Positions 8,528 to 17,005 of a stretch of DNA of 64,000 nt are shown here, in pieces (the stretch's first letter is position 1; each line of letters starts with the position of its first letter). A program made the position numbers and the translations under genes. The stretch is from Streptococcus sp. Marseille-Q5986 (lineage in GTDB: Bacteria; Bacillota; Bacilli; Lactobacillales; Streptococcaceae), in contig NZ_CAMPPY010000004.1 in assembly GCF_946902915.1 (NCBI RefSeq), forward strand, positions 62,001 through 126,000, given 5' to 3'. The notes below the pieces were generated by a model. It did not search any database. It had not been told where the DNA came from and worked only from the letters and a program-made list of their open reading frames with translations.

Positions 8528-9826
8528 ATGAAAGTAAATCCAAATTACCTCGGTCGCTTGTTTACTGAGAAAGAATTAACTGAAGAAGAGCGACAGGTAG
8601 CAGTGAAACTGCCGGCAATGAAAAAAGAGAAGGGGAAACTGTTTTGTCAACGTTGTAATAGTACGATTCTAGAAGAATGGTATTTGCCTATTGGCGCCTA
8701 CTATTGCAGAGAGTGTTTACTGATGAAGCGAGTTAGGAGTGATCAGACATTATACTATTTTCCACAGGAAGATTTCCCTAAGCAAGATGTTCTCAAATGG
8801 TGTGGTCAGTTAACCCCTTTTCAGGAAAAGGTATCAGAGGGGTTGATTCGAGCAGTTAAAAAGAAAGAACCGACTTTAGTTCATGCTGTGACAGGTGCTG
8901 GAAAGACAGAGATGATTTATCAAGTTGTGGGCAAAGTGATTAATGATGGTGGTGCAGTTTGTTTGGCAAGTCCTCGAATTGATGTATGTTTGGAACTGTA
9001 TAAGCGACTGCAGAATGACTTTGCTTGCGATGTAGCACTACTACATGGCGAATCAGAGCCCTATTTTCGGACTCCCTTAGTAGTTGCAACAACTCATCAG
9101 TTATTAAAATTCTATCATGCCTTTGATTTGTTGATAGTGGATGAGGTAGATGCCTTTCCTTATGTTGATAACTCTATGCTTTACTATGCTGTAAAGAATA
9201 GTGTAAAGGAAGAAGGGGTAAGAATATTCCTTACAGCAACTTCTACAGATGAGTTAGATAGGAAGGTTCGCACAGGAGAATTAAAACGATTGAGCTTGCC
9301 GAGACGGTTTCATGGAAATCCTTTGATTATTCCTAAGCCAGTCTGGCTATCAGATTTTAATCGCTGTTTAGAGAGAAGTCAGTTGTCAACTAAGTTAAAG
9401 ACCTATATTGAGAAACAGAGAAGAACAGGTTATCCCTTACTGATTTTTGCATCAGAGATTAAGAAAGGTGAAAACCTAAAAGAAATTTTGGAGGAGCAGT
9501 ATCCGAATGAGAATATCGGCTTTGTGTCTTCTGTGACAGAAGACCGATTAGAGCAAGTACAAGCTTTTCGAGATGGAGAACTAACAATACTGATCAGTAC
9601 GACAATATTGGAACGCGGGGTTACCTTCCCTTGTGTGGATGTTTTCGTAGTAGAAGCTAATCATCGTCTCTTTACCAAGTCTAGTTTGATTCAGATTGGT
9701 GGTCGAGTTGGGCGTAGTATGGACAGACCAACTGGTGAGTTGCTCTTCTTTCATGACGGATTAAATGCTTCAATCAAGAAGGCAATCAAGGAAATCAAGC
9801 AGATGAACAAGGAGGCGGGATTATGA
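8528..9826 (+). CDS. comFA: Competence DNA translocation helicase ComFA
   Basis: Superfamily 2 ATPase that powers import of single-stranded DNA during transformation, at the inner face of the membrane. The 432-residue protein has an N-terminal four-cysteine zinc motif (CQRC near 40 and CREC near 60), Walker A TGAGKTE (about 123-129), the DEAD-like VDEVDAFP (about 209-216), motif III TATST and motif VI IGGRVGRSMDR (about 396-406). It overlaps comFC by 4 nt (ATGA), so the two are translationally coupled. The cin-box immediately upstream puts it under the alternative sigma factor ComX. Confidence 0.95.
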   Translation: MKVNPNYLGRLFTEKELTEEERQVAVKLPAMKKEKGKLFCQRCNSTILEEWYLPIGAYYCRECLLMKRVRSDQTLYYFPQEDFPKQDVLKWCGQLTPFQEKVSEGLIRAVKKKEPTLVHAVTGAGKTEMIYQVVGKVINDGGAVCLASPRIDVCLELYKRLQNDFACDVALLHGESEPYFRTPLVVATTHQLLKFYHAFDLLIVDEVDAFPYVDNSMLYYAVKNSVKEEGVRIFLTATSTDELDRKVRTGELKRLSLPRRFHGNPLIIPKPVWLSDFNRCLERSQLSTKLKTYIEKQRRTGYPLLIFASEIKKGENLKEILEEQYPNENIGFVSSVTEDRLEQVQAFRDGELTILISTTILERGVTFPCVDVFVVEANHRLFTKSSLIQIGGRVGRSMDRPTGELLFFHDGLNASIKKAIKEIKQMNKEAGL

Positions 9827-10485
9827 ACTGTTTATTATGTGGCCAGACTACAAAGGGTGAGCTGACTTTTAGTAGTCTTTTCCTTTTGAAGAATGACTGC
9901 AGTTATCTTTGCTCAGATTGTGCTTCTAGTTTTGAGAAAATTAGTGAGAAATATTGCCCAAACTGTATGAAAGCAGGATTGACAACTAGGTGTCAAGATT
10001 GTAAATTTTGGTGTAAAGAAGGAGTTCAGGTTGATCATAAGGCGATTTTTACCTATAATCAAGCTATGAAAGACTTTTTCAGTCGATATAAGTTTGATGG
10101 AGATTTTTTGCTTAGAAAAGTTTTTGCTTCCGTTCTTGCTGAGGAGTTGAAAAAGTATAGAGGTTATCAATTTGTGTTGATTCCCCTAAGCCCTGAAAGA
10201 TTAATTGAGAGGGGGTTTAACCAAGTCGAAGGTTTGGTTGAGGCAGCAGGTTTTTCTTTTAAAGACATATTAGGAAAAAGAGAAGAGAGGGCTAGTTCTT
10301 CTAAAAGTCGTTTGGAAAGGTTAGCTACTGAAATTCCATTTTTTATTAAAGATGGAATCTCACTTCCTAAGAAGATTTTGCTGATTGATGACATCTATAC
10401 AACAGGGGCAACTGTGAATCGTGTAAAACGACTTTTGGAAGAAGCAGGTGCTTTGGAAGTTAAAACTTTTTCCCTTGTAAGATGA
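9823..10485 (+). CDS. comFC: Competence protein ComFC
   Basis: Phosphoribosyltransferase-like partner of ComFA, needed for full transformation. The 220-residue protein begins with a zinc-binding domain (CLLCGQ at 3-8 and further CxxC pairs, including CPNC and CQDC, up to about 65). It ends with a type I PRTase fold whose PRPP loop reads LLIDDIYTTGATV (about 185-197). Length is typical of ComF/GntX proteins. Translation is coupled to comFA by the 4-nt overlap, and it shares its cin-box promoter. In other firmicutes ComFC binds ComFA; whether it has an enzyme activity is unsettled. Confidence 0.94.
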   Translation: MNCLLCGQTTKGELTFSSLFLLKNDCSYLCSDCASSFEKISEKYCPNCMKAGLTTRCQDCKFWCKEGVQVDHKAIFTYNQAMKDFFSRYKFDGDFLLRKVFASVLAEELKKYRGYQFVLIPLSPERLIERGFNQVEGLVEAAGFSFKDILGKREERASSSKSRLERLATEIPFFIKDGISLPKKILLIDDIYTTGATVNRVKRLLEEAGALEVKTFSLVR

Positions 10486-10494
10486 GGAAAAAAT

Positions 10495-10523
10495 TTGCAA
10501 AACGAAAATGAAAGCGTTATAAT
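10495..10523 (+). promoter_or_regulatory. hpf promoter with overlapping cre-like site
   Basis: TTGCAA (10495-10500), 17-nt spacer, TATAAT (10518-10523). Overlapping the -10, ATGAAAGCGTTATAAT (10508-10523) fits the CcpA consensus WTGNNARCGNWWWCAW at all but one constrained position. Confidence 0.75.
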
Positions 10524-10564
10524 ATAGTTAGAAAAACAAAAATGTTTAGAAAGAAGGTACTTAT

Positions 10565-11113
10565 ATGATTAAATATAGTATCCGTGGTGAAAACCTAGAA
10601 GTAACAGAAGCAATTCGTAATTATGTAGTTTCTAAACTCGAAAAGATCGAAAAGTATTTCCAACCTGAGCAAGAGTTGGATGCACGTGTAAACTTGAAAG
10701 TTTACCGTGAAAAAACAGCAAAGGTTGAAGTAACAATTCCACTTGGTTCTATTACTCTTCGTGCAGAAGATGTTTCTCAAGATATGTATGGTTCTATCGA
10801 TCTTGTGACAGATAAAATTGAACGTCAGATTCGTAAAAATAAAACTAAAATCGAACGTAAGAATAAAAATAAAGTTGCAACAAGTCAACTCTTTACAGAT
10901 GCTCTAGTTGAAGATGCAAATGATGTGCAACCCAAAGTCGTTCGTTCAAAACAAATTGATTTGAAGCCAATGGATTTAGAAGAAGCCCTTCTTCAAATGG
11001 ATTTATTGGGACATGATTTCTTTATCTATGTAGATGTAGAAGATCAAACAACTAATGTTTTGTATCGCCGTGAAGATGGTGAAGTTGGTTTGTTAGAAGT
11101 GAAAGAATCATAA
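10565..11113 (+). CDS. hpf: Long ribosome hibernation-promoting factor
   Basis: Long-form HPF, which binds the 30S decoding centre and pairs 70S ribosomes into inactive 100S dimers in poor conditions. The 182-residue protein has an N-terminal S30AE fold (residues 1-100, with YSIRGENLEVTEAIRNYV and the basic RQIRKNKTKIERKNK). A linker leads to the C-terminal dimerisation domain (about 125-180, KQIDLKPMDLEEALLQMDLLGH then FFIYVD). Long HPF is the only dimerising form in firmicutes. It sits behind comFC, as in pneumococci, but has its own strong promoter with a cre-like site. Confidence 0.94.
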   Translation: MIKYSIRGENLEVTEAIRNYVVSKLEKIEKYFQPEQELDARVNLKVYREKTAKVEVTIPLGSITLRAEDVSQDMYGSIDLVTDKIERQIRKNKTKIERKNKNKVATSQLFTDALVEDANDVQPKVVRSKQIDLKPMDLEEALLQMDLLGHDFFIYVDVEDQTTNVLYRREDGEVGLLEVKES

Positions 11114-11125
11114 AATAGAATTTTT

Positions 11126-11159
11126 AAAGTGGTTTACACCAGTGTAAACCACTTTTGTA
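11126..11159 (+). terminator. hpf terminator
   Basis: Fourteen-base-pair perfect stem AAAGTGGTTTACAC / GTGTAAACCACTTT with a CA turn, then TTTTG. Confidence 0.9.
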
Positions 11160-11194
11160 TTGCATCATTATAATAGGTATAGATGGAGGCGGTT

Positions 11195-12373
11195 ATGAAA
11201 GATGTGGTGATTGTTTCGGCAGTGCGAACTCCAATAGGCTCCTTTGGAGGAAGCTTGAAGAATGTTTCAGCTGTTGATTTAGGTGCTTTGGTTATTAAGA
11301 GTGCTTTGGAAAAAGCCAATGTCAAACCAGAGCTGGTAGACGAAGTGATTATGGGGAATGTCCTAGGCGCTGGTTTAGGGCAAAATGTGGCTCGCCAAAT
11401 GAGCATTCATGCGGGACTTCCGGAATCTACACCAGCCTTTACCATCAATAAGATTTGTGGTTCCGGTTTGAAGGTAGTGCAGTTGGCTACTCAAGCGATT
11501 CGATGTGGTGATGCAGATATTATCGTAGCTGGTGGTGCAGAAAACATGAGTCAGGCGCCATACGTTTTGCCAAGTTTCCGTTGGGGTGGTCGCATGGGAG
11601 ATTCGGAAGTGGTAGATACCATGATTAAGGACGGTTTGTCTGATGCCTTCAACGAATACCATATGGGAATTACGGCTGAGAATGTGGCTGAAGAATATGG
11701 TATCAGTCGAGAAGAGCAAGATGCTCTTGCTTTAGAGTCACAAAAACGAGCAGTGGCAGCTATAGAATCTGGACGCTTTAAAGAAGAGATTGTGCCAGTG
11801 GTCATTCCTCAACGCAAAGGTGATTCTATCGTTTTTGATACAGATGAATATCCTAGAAAAGATACTAGCTTGGAGAGCTTGTCTAAGCTAGATCCTGTTT
11901 TCAAAAAAGATGGTTCTGTTACAGTGGGAAATGCTTCAGGTATCAATGACGGGGCAGCGGCTGTATTGGTCATGAGTGCTGAAAAAGCTGAAGAATTAGG
12001 ATTGCCAGTGATTGTCCGTATCCGTTCGTATGCAAGTGCAGGTTTGGATCCTAAGATGATGGGATGTGGGCCGATTTATGCAACTCGCAAGGCGCTTGAA
12101 AAAGGTAATTTGACAGTTGATGCTCTCGACTTGATCGAGTCAAATGAAGCCTTTGCTGCCCAGGCTTGTGCAGTCGGTAAAACACTTGGTTTCAACACAG
12201 ATATTGTCAATGTAAATGGTGGTGCGATTGCTCTTGGTCACCCAATTGGAGCTTCAGGCTGCCGTATATTAGTGACTCTGGTACATGAGATGATGAAACG
12301 TAATGCTAAAACTGGGGCAGCAACTCTCTGTATCGGAGGAGGGATGGGAACAGCCCTTATCGTGGAACGTTAG
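11195..12373 (+). CDS. Acetyl-CoA C-acetyltransferase (thiolase II)
   Basis: Condenses two acetyl-CoA to acetoacetyl-CoA, the precursor of HMG-CoA and so of mevalonate and isoprenoids. The 392-residue protein has the acyl-accepting cysteine in NKICGSGLK (about 88), the histidine in [16 protein letters not shown] (about 348), and the second catalytic cysteine in CIGGGMG (about 378). It begins [18 protein letters not shown], as biosynthetic thiolases do. ATG 11195 follows GGAGGCGG; an upstream ATG at 11183 has no ribosome site. It stands alone between two terminators. Mevalonate genes are not in the window, so the pathway assignment is inference. Confidence 0.92.
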   Translation: MKDVVIVSAVRTPIGSFGGSLKNVSAVDLGALVIKSALEKANVKPELVDEVIMGNVLGAGLGQNVARQMSIHAGLPESTPAFTINKICGSGLKVVQLATQAIRCGDADIIVAGGAENMSQAPYVLPSFRWGGRMGDSEVVDTMIKDGLSDAFNEYHMGITAENVAEEYGISREEQDALALESQKRAVAAIESGRFKEEIVPVVIPQRKGDSIVFDTDEYPRKDTSLESLSKLDPVFKKDGSVTVGNASGINDGAAAVLVMSAEKAEELGLPVIVRIRSYASAGLDPKMMGCGPIYATRKALEKGNLTVDALDLIESNEAFAAQACAVGKTLGFNTDIVNVNGGAIALGHPIGASGCRILVTLVHEMMKRNAKTGAATLCIGGGMGTALIVER

Positions 12374-12399
12374 GTGATAGTAATCTGAATATGTGGGTT

Positions 12400-12426
12400 A
12401 GGAGGGTGATAATTCCCTCCTCCTTT
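12400..12426 (+). terminator. Thiolase terminator
   Basis: AGGAGGG-TGATAATT-CCCTCCT followed by CCTTTT, about 27 nt after the stop codon. Confidence 0.85.
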
Positions 12427-12460
12427 TGTGTATGAGGTTAGAAGAAATCAATCGTGAAAA

Positions 12461-12521
12461 GCTAAATTCCTAAACTAAGTTCCACCGCTAGTAGAAGTGG
12501 AAGTTACTTTGAGAAATTACC
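12461..12521. repeat. Solo 61-bp inverted-repeat element (MITE-like)
   Basis: Two 25-bp arms (12461-12485 and 12497-12521) match as inverted repeats at 19 of 25 positions around CGCTAGTAGAA. Each arm ends inwards in TTCCAC/GTGGAA. The same sequence, split by the IS30-family copy, is at 3115-4440 in the same orientation. A weak relative may lie at 15685-15715. Confidence 0.75.
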
Positions 12522-12556
12522 AAGGGTATAAATGTTTGCTCTTGTTTTATTTTTGA

Positions 12557-12585
12557 TTGAAAAATAAAGGAAAAAGCGCTACAAT
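12557..12585 (+). promoter_or_regulatory. prs promoter
   Basis: TTGAAA (12557-12562), 17-nt spacer, TACAAT (12580-12585); about 50-nt leader to prs. Confidence 0.75.
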
Positions 12586-12640
12586 GGTAGATGGAAAATG
12601 TTGTGAAAAAACAAGTAATACATAAATACCGGAGGAAATC

Positions 12641-13609
12641 ATGTCTTTTTCTGATTTAAAGCTGTTTGCTCTTTCTTCTAATAGAGAATTGGCAGAGCGT
12701 GTTGCACAAGAAATTGGGATAGAGTTGGGGAAATCGACTGTTCGCCAATTTTCAGATGGGGAGATTCAGGTCAACATCGAAGAATCAATCCGTGGGAAAC
12801 ACGTCTTTATCCTACAATCAACGAGTTCACCTGTAAATGACAATCTACTCGAAATTTTGATTATGGTAGATGCCTTGAAGCGTGCCAGTGCAGAATCTGT
12901 CAACGTTGTCATGCCTTACTATGGATATGCACGTCAGGATAGAAAGGCGCGCGCGCGCGAGCCAATCACTTCAAAACTTGTTGCAAATATGCTTGAAGTA
13001 GCTGGAGTGGATCGTTTATTGACAATCGACTTGCATGCTGCGCAGATTCAGGGATTCTTTGATATTCCTGTAGATCACTTGATGGGTGCTCCTTTGATTG
13101 CGGACTATTTTGAACGTCGTGGCATGGTTGGATCTGACTACGTGGTTGTCAGCCCAGACCATGGTGGGGTGACTCGTGCTCGTAAGTTAGCAGAGTTTTT
13201 GAAAACTCCGATTGCGATTATTGACAAACGCCGTAGTGTAGACAAGATGAATACCAGCGAAGTGATGAATATTATCGGTAAGGTAGAAGGTAAGACTTGT
13301 ATCTTGATTGACGATATGATTGACACAGCTGGAACCATTTGCCATGCAGCGGACGCTCTTGCTGAAGCAGGTGCTGTTGAAGTATATGCAAGCTGTACGC
13401 ACCCAGTACTTTCTGGTTCTGCTATGGATAATATCCAAAAATCAGCTATTAAGAAATTGGTTGTTTTAGATACCATCTATCTACCAGAAGAGCGTTTGAT
13501 TGATAAGATTGAACAGATTTCTATTGCCCACCTCTTAGGAGATGCAATCGTTCGTATCCACGAAAAACGTCCTCTTTCGCCCCTATTTTGTATTGAGAAA
13601 AAGATTTAA
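12641..13609 (+). CDS. prs: Ribose-phosphate pyrophosphokinase (PRPP synthetase)
   Basis: Makes PRPP from ribose 5-phosphate and ATP, supplying the purine genes further along the window as well as pyrimidine, NAD and histidine synthesis. The 322-residue protein contains the ATP-binding loop [12 protein letters not shown] (about 99-110), the metal-binding signature [16 protein letters not shown] (about 132-147), and the PRPP loop [11 protein letters not shown] (about 224-234). Length is normal. The ATG follows CCGGAGGAAATC. The codons for RKARARE form a run of alternating G and C at 12947-12959, a possible slippage or Z-DNA site. Pneumococci have a second prs elsewhere. Confidence 0.96.
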   Translation: MSFSDLKLFALSSNRELAERVAQEIGIELGKSTVRQFSDGEIQVNIEESIRGKHVFILQSTSSPVNDNLLEILIMVDALKRASAESVNVVMPYYGYARQDRKARAREPITSKLVANMLEVAGVDRLLTIDLHAAQIQGFFDIPVDHLMGAPLIADYFERRGMVGSDYVVVSPDHGGVTRARKLAEFLKTPIAIIDKRRSVDKMNTSEVMNIIGKVEGKTCILIDDMIDTAGTICHAADALAEAGAVEVYASCTHPVLSGSAMDNIQKSAIKKLVVLDTIYLPEERLIDKIEQISIAHLLGDAIVRIHEKRPLSPLFCIEKKI

Positions 13610-13631
13610 TCTTTCAAATGAAATAGATAGT

Positions 13632-13668
13632 TCTCCTAGCAAGGAAAGAAACTTGTTAGGAGATTTTT
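13632..13668 (+). terminator. prs terminator
   Basis: TCTCCTAGCAAG pairs with CTTGTTAGGAGA (one G-T) across an 8-nt loop and is followed by TTTTTAT. Confidence 0.88.
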
Positions 13669-13699
13669 ATAGTCAAAACCTGCAAGCCTTTTCAAAATG

Positions 13700-13708
13700 T
13701 GCTATACT
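13700..13708 (+). promoter_or_regulatory. Extended -10 promoter of the CoA-binding gene
   Basis: TGC followed by TATACT (13703-13708), 21 nt before the ATG. There is no good -35; the TG motif probably compensates. Confidence 0.55.
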
Positions 13709-13728
13709 GATGAAAAAGGAGGATTTCT

Positions 13729-14166
13729 ATGAGCCAAGAATTTATCAATCCAAGTGATGGTGTGATCCGTCAGTATCTGGCGACCAGTAAAACGTTAGCG
13801 GTAGTGGGCTTGTCCGATCGTGAGGAAACAACTAGCAATCGAGTGACCAAGGAAATGCAGGCTCGGGGCTATAAAATCATTCCAGTTAATCCCAAGGCTG
13901 CAGGTGGGGAAATCTTGGGAGAAAAGGCTTATGCGAGTCTAGCTGAAATTCCTTTTCCTGTGGATATTGTCAATGTATACCGACGGAGCGAGTTTTTGCC
14001 AGATGTGGCGCGTGATTTTCTCAAGGCTGATGCCAAGATTTTTTGGGCGCAATTAGGACTTGAAAATCTAGAAGCGGAAGAGATCTTGCGTGCTGGAGGA
14101 TGCGATGACATCGTGATGAATCACTGTATCAAGAGAGAATATACTCGCTTAATTCTTGGGCAATAA
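13729..14166 (+). CDS. CoA-binding domain protein (YccU-like)
   Basis: Small soluble protein of the CoA_binding Rossmann-fold family, related to the nucleotide-binding domain of succinyl-CoA synthetase alpha; its function is unknown. In the 145-residue sequence the glycine-poor loop VVGLSDREETTSNRVTKEMQ (about 26-45) is the presumed CoA or nucleotide site, followed by GYKIIPVNPKA and IFWAQLGLEN. The ATG follows AAAAAGGAGGATTTCT, an excellent ribosome site. Single-gene transcript between prs and a convergent membrane-protein gene. Confidence 0.88.
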   Translation: MSQEFINPSDGVIRQYLATSKTLAVVGLSDREETTSNRVTKEMQARGYKIIPVNPKAAGGEILGEKAYASLAEIPFPVDIVNVYRRSEFLPDVARDFLKADAKIFWAQLGLENLEAEEILRAGGCDDIVMNHCIKREYTRLILGQ

Positions 14167-14483
14167 AAGAGACTGGGACAATAACATTCTTAATTGTATT
14201 TAACAATATCATGATTATTAAATAAGTTACGATGAGTCTTGAAATCGCTTCCTTTTTTCTGATATAATTACTTTAGAGACAAAGAAATTGCCTTATTCAA
14301 TTAATATTCCTATAAGAAAGCAGGTGATTCCAGTGTACAAACTATAATTATCAACCCTTGATATCCAACTTAGTTATGGAAGAATGGTAGGTAATCAATA
14401 TCATGAAAAAATACTAATTACTCTATTATTTAGTTGTTTAGCTTTTTTGTGGTTGAGAACTATTTTGTCCCAGGTTCTTCGTG
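14167..14483. other. Intergenic region with inverted repeat and orphan promoter
   Basis: No convincing gene. ACTGGGACA near the left end (14172-14180) is inverted near the right end (TGTCCCAG at 14466-14473), so the stretch may be a small degraded element. A promoter-like TTGAAA, 18-nt spacer, TATAAT lies around 14240-14270 on the + strand. A possible frame of about 47 codons from near 14385, with one hydrophobic segment, has a badly spaced ribosome site. Confidence 0.4.
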
Positions 14484-15494
14484 TTATAAAGTACCAATCA
14501 ATGCTTGCATGCCAAGACTGGTGAGGATGATGGCAATCCAGCAAAGGGCTCCAAGAAGAATGGATTTACCGCTGGATTTGACCATGGCAATCAGATTGGT
14601 TTTGAGACCGATGGCACTCATAGCCATGATGATAAAGAATTTAGAGAGTTGTTTGAGAGGGGTAAAGAAGCTACTGGACACACCGAGAGAGGTAAGGAGA
14701 GTCGTTAAGAGAGAGGCCAGGATAAAATAAAGGATAAAAAGTGGGAAAATTTTTTTCAGTTGTACGCCTTGTTTATTTTCTTGCTGGCGACTTTGCCAGT
14801 AGGAGAGGAAGAGAGTGATGGGGATGATTGCTAAGGTGCGCGTGAGTTTAACAATGGTTGCTGATTCGAGGGTATTGGTCTGATAAAGACTGTCCCAGGC
14901 ACTAGCTGTGGCCGTTACAGAAGAAGTATCATTGACCGCAGTTCCTGCAAAGAGGGCAAAGCCGTCATTGGATAGATGAAGCCAGGTTCCTAGAGTTGGA
15001 AAGATGAGCGCAGCCAAGATATTGAAGAAAAAGATAACGGAAATGGCTTGGGCAACCTCCTTTTCTTTGGCATGGATAACGGGCGCTGTCGCAGCAATGG
15101 CAGATCCACCACAGATAGAAGAACCCACCCCAATCAAGGTAGCCAGTTTTGTGTCTAGTGCAAAGAAACGCTGGAAGAGGTAGGCGAAAATCAAGGAAAT
15201 TGAAATTGTTGATAGGATGACAGGGAGTGAAGTTTGTCCAACTGCAAAGACTTGCGAGATATTGAGACCAAAACCAAGCAAGATGACGGCATACTGGAGT
15301 AATTTTTTAGAACTAAAGGTCAAACCAGCATCTAGTTGTTTGTAGGGCGAGAGCCAGGGGTGTAGGAGCATTCCAGCAAAAATTGCAAAAACAGGTGCAC
15401 CTACGACGGGGAAAAGTCCTCCTAGAAACCAAGATACGATAGAAATGAGAGGGCAAGCCAAGATGCCTGCTCCATTTTTTGATAGAAATGACAT
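14484..15494 (-). CDS. YeiH family putative sulfate exporter
   Basis: Multi-pass membrane protein of the YeiH/UPF0324 family, often labelled a putative sulfate exporter without direct proof in streptococci. The 336-residue sequence has about ten hydrophobic segments and the family hallmarks [29 protein letters not shown] (about 123-136) and [12 protein letters not shown] (about 186-197). ATG 15494 follows GGAGG; an upstream TTG at 15506 overlaps that ribosome site and is unlikely. It has its own promoter, and a probable small RNA is transcribed divergently just upstream. Confidence 0.85.
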   Translation of the reverse strand: MSFLSKNGAGILACPLISIVSWFLGGLFPVVGAPVFAIFAGMLLHPWLSPYKQLDAGLTFSSKKLLQYAVILLGFGLNISQVFAVGQTSLPVILSTISISLIFAYLFQRFFALDTKLATLIGVGSSICGGSAIAATAPVIHAKEKEVAQAISVIFFFNILAALIFPTLGTWLHLSNDGFALFAGTAVNDTSSVTATASAWDSLYQTNTLESATIVKLTRTLAIIPITLFLSYWQSRQQENKQGVQLKKIFPLFILYFILASLLTTLLTSLGVSSSFFTPLKQLSKFFIIMAMSAIGLKTNLIAMVKSSGKSILLGALCWIAIILTSLGMQALIGTL

Positions 15495-15521
15495 AAAAAC
15501 CTCCAAATAGAATCTGTTACC

Positions 15522-15550
15522 ATTATAGACCTGTAAATAGGAAAAGTAAA
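15522..15550 (-). promoter_or_regulatory. Promoter of the YeiH-family gene
   Basis: Read leftwards: TTTACT (15550-15545), 17-nt spacer, TATAAT (15527-15522), about 28 nt before the start codon. Confidence 0.65.
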
Positions 15551-15574
15551 ATAGAAAGTGGAGCTAACAATTAT

Positions 15575-15603
15575 TTGACAAGTAGCGCTAATCATGTGAT
15601 AAT
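15575..15603 (+). promoter_or_regulatory. Promoter of a candidate small RNA
   Basis: Consensus TTGACA (15575-15580), 17-nt spacer, GATAAT (15598-15603) with a TG one base upstream. No open reading frame follows before the terminator at 15646-15674. Confidence 0.75.
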
Positions 15604-15609
15604 AATCTT

Positions 15610-15674
15610 ACAAGAACTGTAACGAGGTCTTGGCGAAAACAAAGGTACTAGAGCTCCACCTCTGGTATTTTTTT
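15610..15674 (+). ncRNA. Candidate small RNA, about 65 nt
   Basis: A transcript started by the promoter at 15575-15603 would begin near 15610. It would end at a canonical terminator: TACTAGAG pairs with CTCTGGTA (one G-T) around CTCCAC, followed by seven T (15668-15674). The region holds no start codon with a ribosome site, and no rightward gene lies upstream that would need this terminator. It is not one of the CiaR-controlled csRNAs on promoter grounds, because no TTTAAG direct repeat is present. I do not recognise the family. Targets are unknown; the CUCCACC stretch in the terminator loop could pair with ribosome sites. Confidence 0.65.
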
Positions 15675-15776
15675 GTCGTGCTTATCTAATCCAAACTAAG
15701 TCCGTTAGTGGAGTTGCGACAAAATCATTTTAACATACTTCAATTTGTTATGCTAGCGTTATTCTATGATGTATTT

Positions 15777-15805
15777 TTGCGGTCGGAGGGCTTTTGTAGT
15801 ATAAT
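15777..15805 (+). promoter_or_regulatory. Aminotransferase-recO-plsX promoter
   Basis: TTGCGG (15777-15782), 17-nt spacer, TATAAT (15800-15805), 30 nt before the ATG. Confidence 0.75.
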
Positions 15806-15835
15806 AGAGATACGTTTTGAAAGTAGGAGGTATCT

Positions 15836-17005
15836 ATGGACTTAACTAAGCGCTTTAATAAACAGTTAGATAGGATTCAAGTTTCGTTGATTCGTCAGTT
15901 TGACCAGGCTATTTCGGAGATTCCTGGGGTCTTGCGTTTGACCTTGGGGGAACCTGATTTTACAACGCCAGATCATGTTAAGGAGGCGGCCAAGCGGGCG
16001 ATTGACCAGAACCAATCCTACTATACAGGGATGAGTGGTCTGCTGACCTTACGTCAGGCGGCCAGTGATTTTGTTAAGGAAAAGTACCAACTGGACTATG
16101 CTCCTGAAAATGAAATCTTGGTTACAATTGGGGCGACAGAGGCTTTATCTGCGACTTTGACGGCTATTTTGGAAGAGGGAGACAAGGTGCTCTTGCCAGC
16201 TCCTGCCTATCCAGGCTATGAGCCGATTGTCAATCTAGTTGGGGCAGAGATTGTTGAGATTGATACGACTGAAAATGGTTTTGTCTTGACTCCTGAGATG
16301 TTGGAAAAGGCCATTTTGGAGCAAGGAGACAAGCTCAAAGCAGTTATTCTCAACTATCCAGCTAACCCGACAGGAATTACCTATAGTCGGGAGCAGTTGG
16401 AAGCCTTGGCAGCTGTTTTACGCAAGTACGAAATTTTCGTTGTCTGTGATGAGGTTTACTCAGAATTGACCTATACAGGCGAAGCCCATGTATCCTTGGG
16501 AACTATGTTGAGAGATCAGGCTATTATTATCAATGGTTTGTCTAAGTCTCATGCTATGACAGGTTGGCGTTTGGGTCTGATTTTTGCTCCTGCGGTCTTC
16601 ACAGCTCAGTTGATAAAGAGTCACCAGTACTTGGTGACTGCCGCAAATACCATGGCTCAACATGCTGCAGTAGAAGCCTTGACGGCTGGTAAAAACGATG
16701 CGGAGCCTATGAAGAAGGAATACATCCAGCGTCGGGACTATATTATCGAGAAAATGACTACTCTTGGTTTTGAGATTATCAAACCAGACGGTGCCTTCTA
16801 TATCTTTGCTAAGATTCCAGCTGGCTACAATCAAGATTCCTTTGCTTTTCTGAAGGATTTTGCTCAGAAGAAGGCTGTTGCCTTTATCCCTGGTGCAGCC
16901 TTTGGGCGTTACGGGGAAGGTTATGTTCGCCTATCTTATGCAGCCAGCATGGAGACTATCAAAGAAGCCATGAAACGTCTTGAGGAGTACATGAGAGAAG
17001 CATGA
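15836..17005 (+). CDS. Class I/II aminotransferase (probable aromatic aminotransferase)
   Basis: PLP-dependent fold-type I aminotransferase, 389 residues, in the AraT/PatA subgroup; in pneumococci it is usually called an aromatic amino-acid aminotransferase. Seen: [14 protein letters not shown] near 37, the PLP-contact NYPANPTG (about 178-185), CDEVYSEL (about 205-212) and the Schiff-base lysine in [15 protein letters not shown] (lysine about 237). ATG 15836 follows GTAGGAGGTATCT. Its last 4 nt overlap recO (ATGA), and recO overlaps plsX in the same way. The three form a tightly coupled operon, although their functions are unrelated. Substrate assignment is by family only. Confidence 0.9.
   Translation: MDLTKRFNKQLDRIQVSLIRQFDQAISEIPGVLRLTLGEPDFTTPDHVKEAAKRAIDQNQSYYTGMSGLLTLRQAASDFVKEKYQLDYAPENEILVTIGATEALSATLTAILEEGDKVLLPAPAYPGYEPIVNLVGAEIVEIDTTENGFVLTPEMLEKAILEQGDKLKAVILNYPANPTGITYSREQLEALAAVLRKYEIFVVCDEVYSELTYTGEAHVSLGTMLRDQAIIINGLSKSHAMTGWRLGLIFAPAVFTAQLIKSHQYLVTAANTMAQHAAVEALTAGKNDAEPMKKEYIQRRDYIIEKMTTLGFEIIKPDGAFYIFAKIPAGYNQDSFAFLKDFAQKKAVAFIPGAAFGRYGEGYVRLSYAASMETIKEAMKRLEEYMREA

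Noticed and set aside
12947-12959. Alternating GC run in prs as a regulatory element
   Set aside because: It is fully explained by the codons of the conserved RKARARE loop.
14385-14525. A 47-codon frame with one hydrophobic segment between the CoA-binding gene and the YeiH-type gene
   Set aside because: Ribosome site only 2 nt from the ATG, and the end overlaps the convergent gene; kept only as a remark in the intergenic entry.
15610-15674. CiaR-controlled csRNA identity for the small RNA
   Set aside because: The TTTAAG-N5-TTTAAG repeat that defines those promoters is absent.
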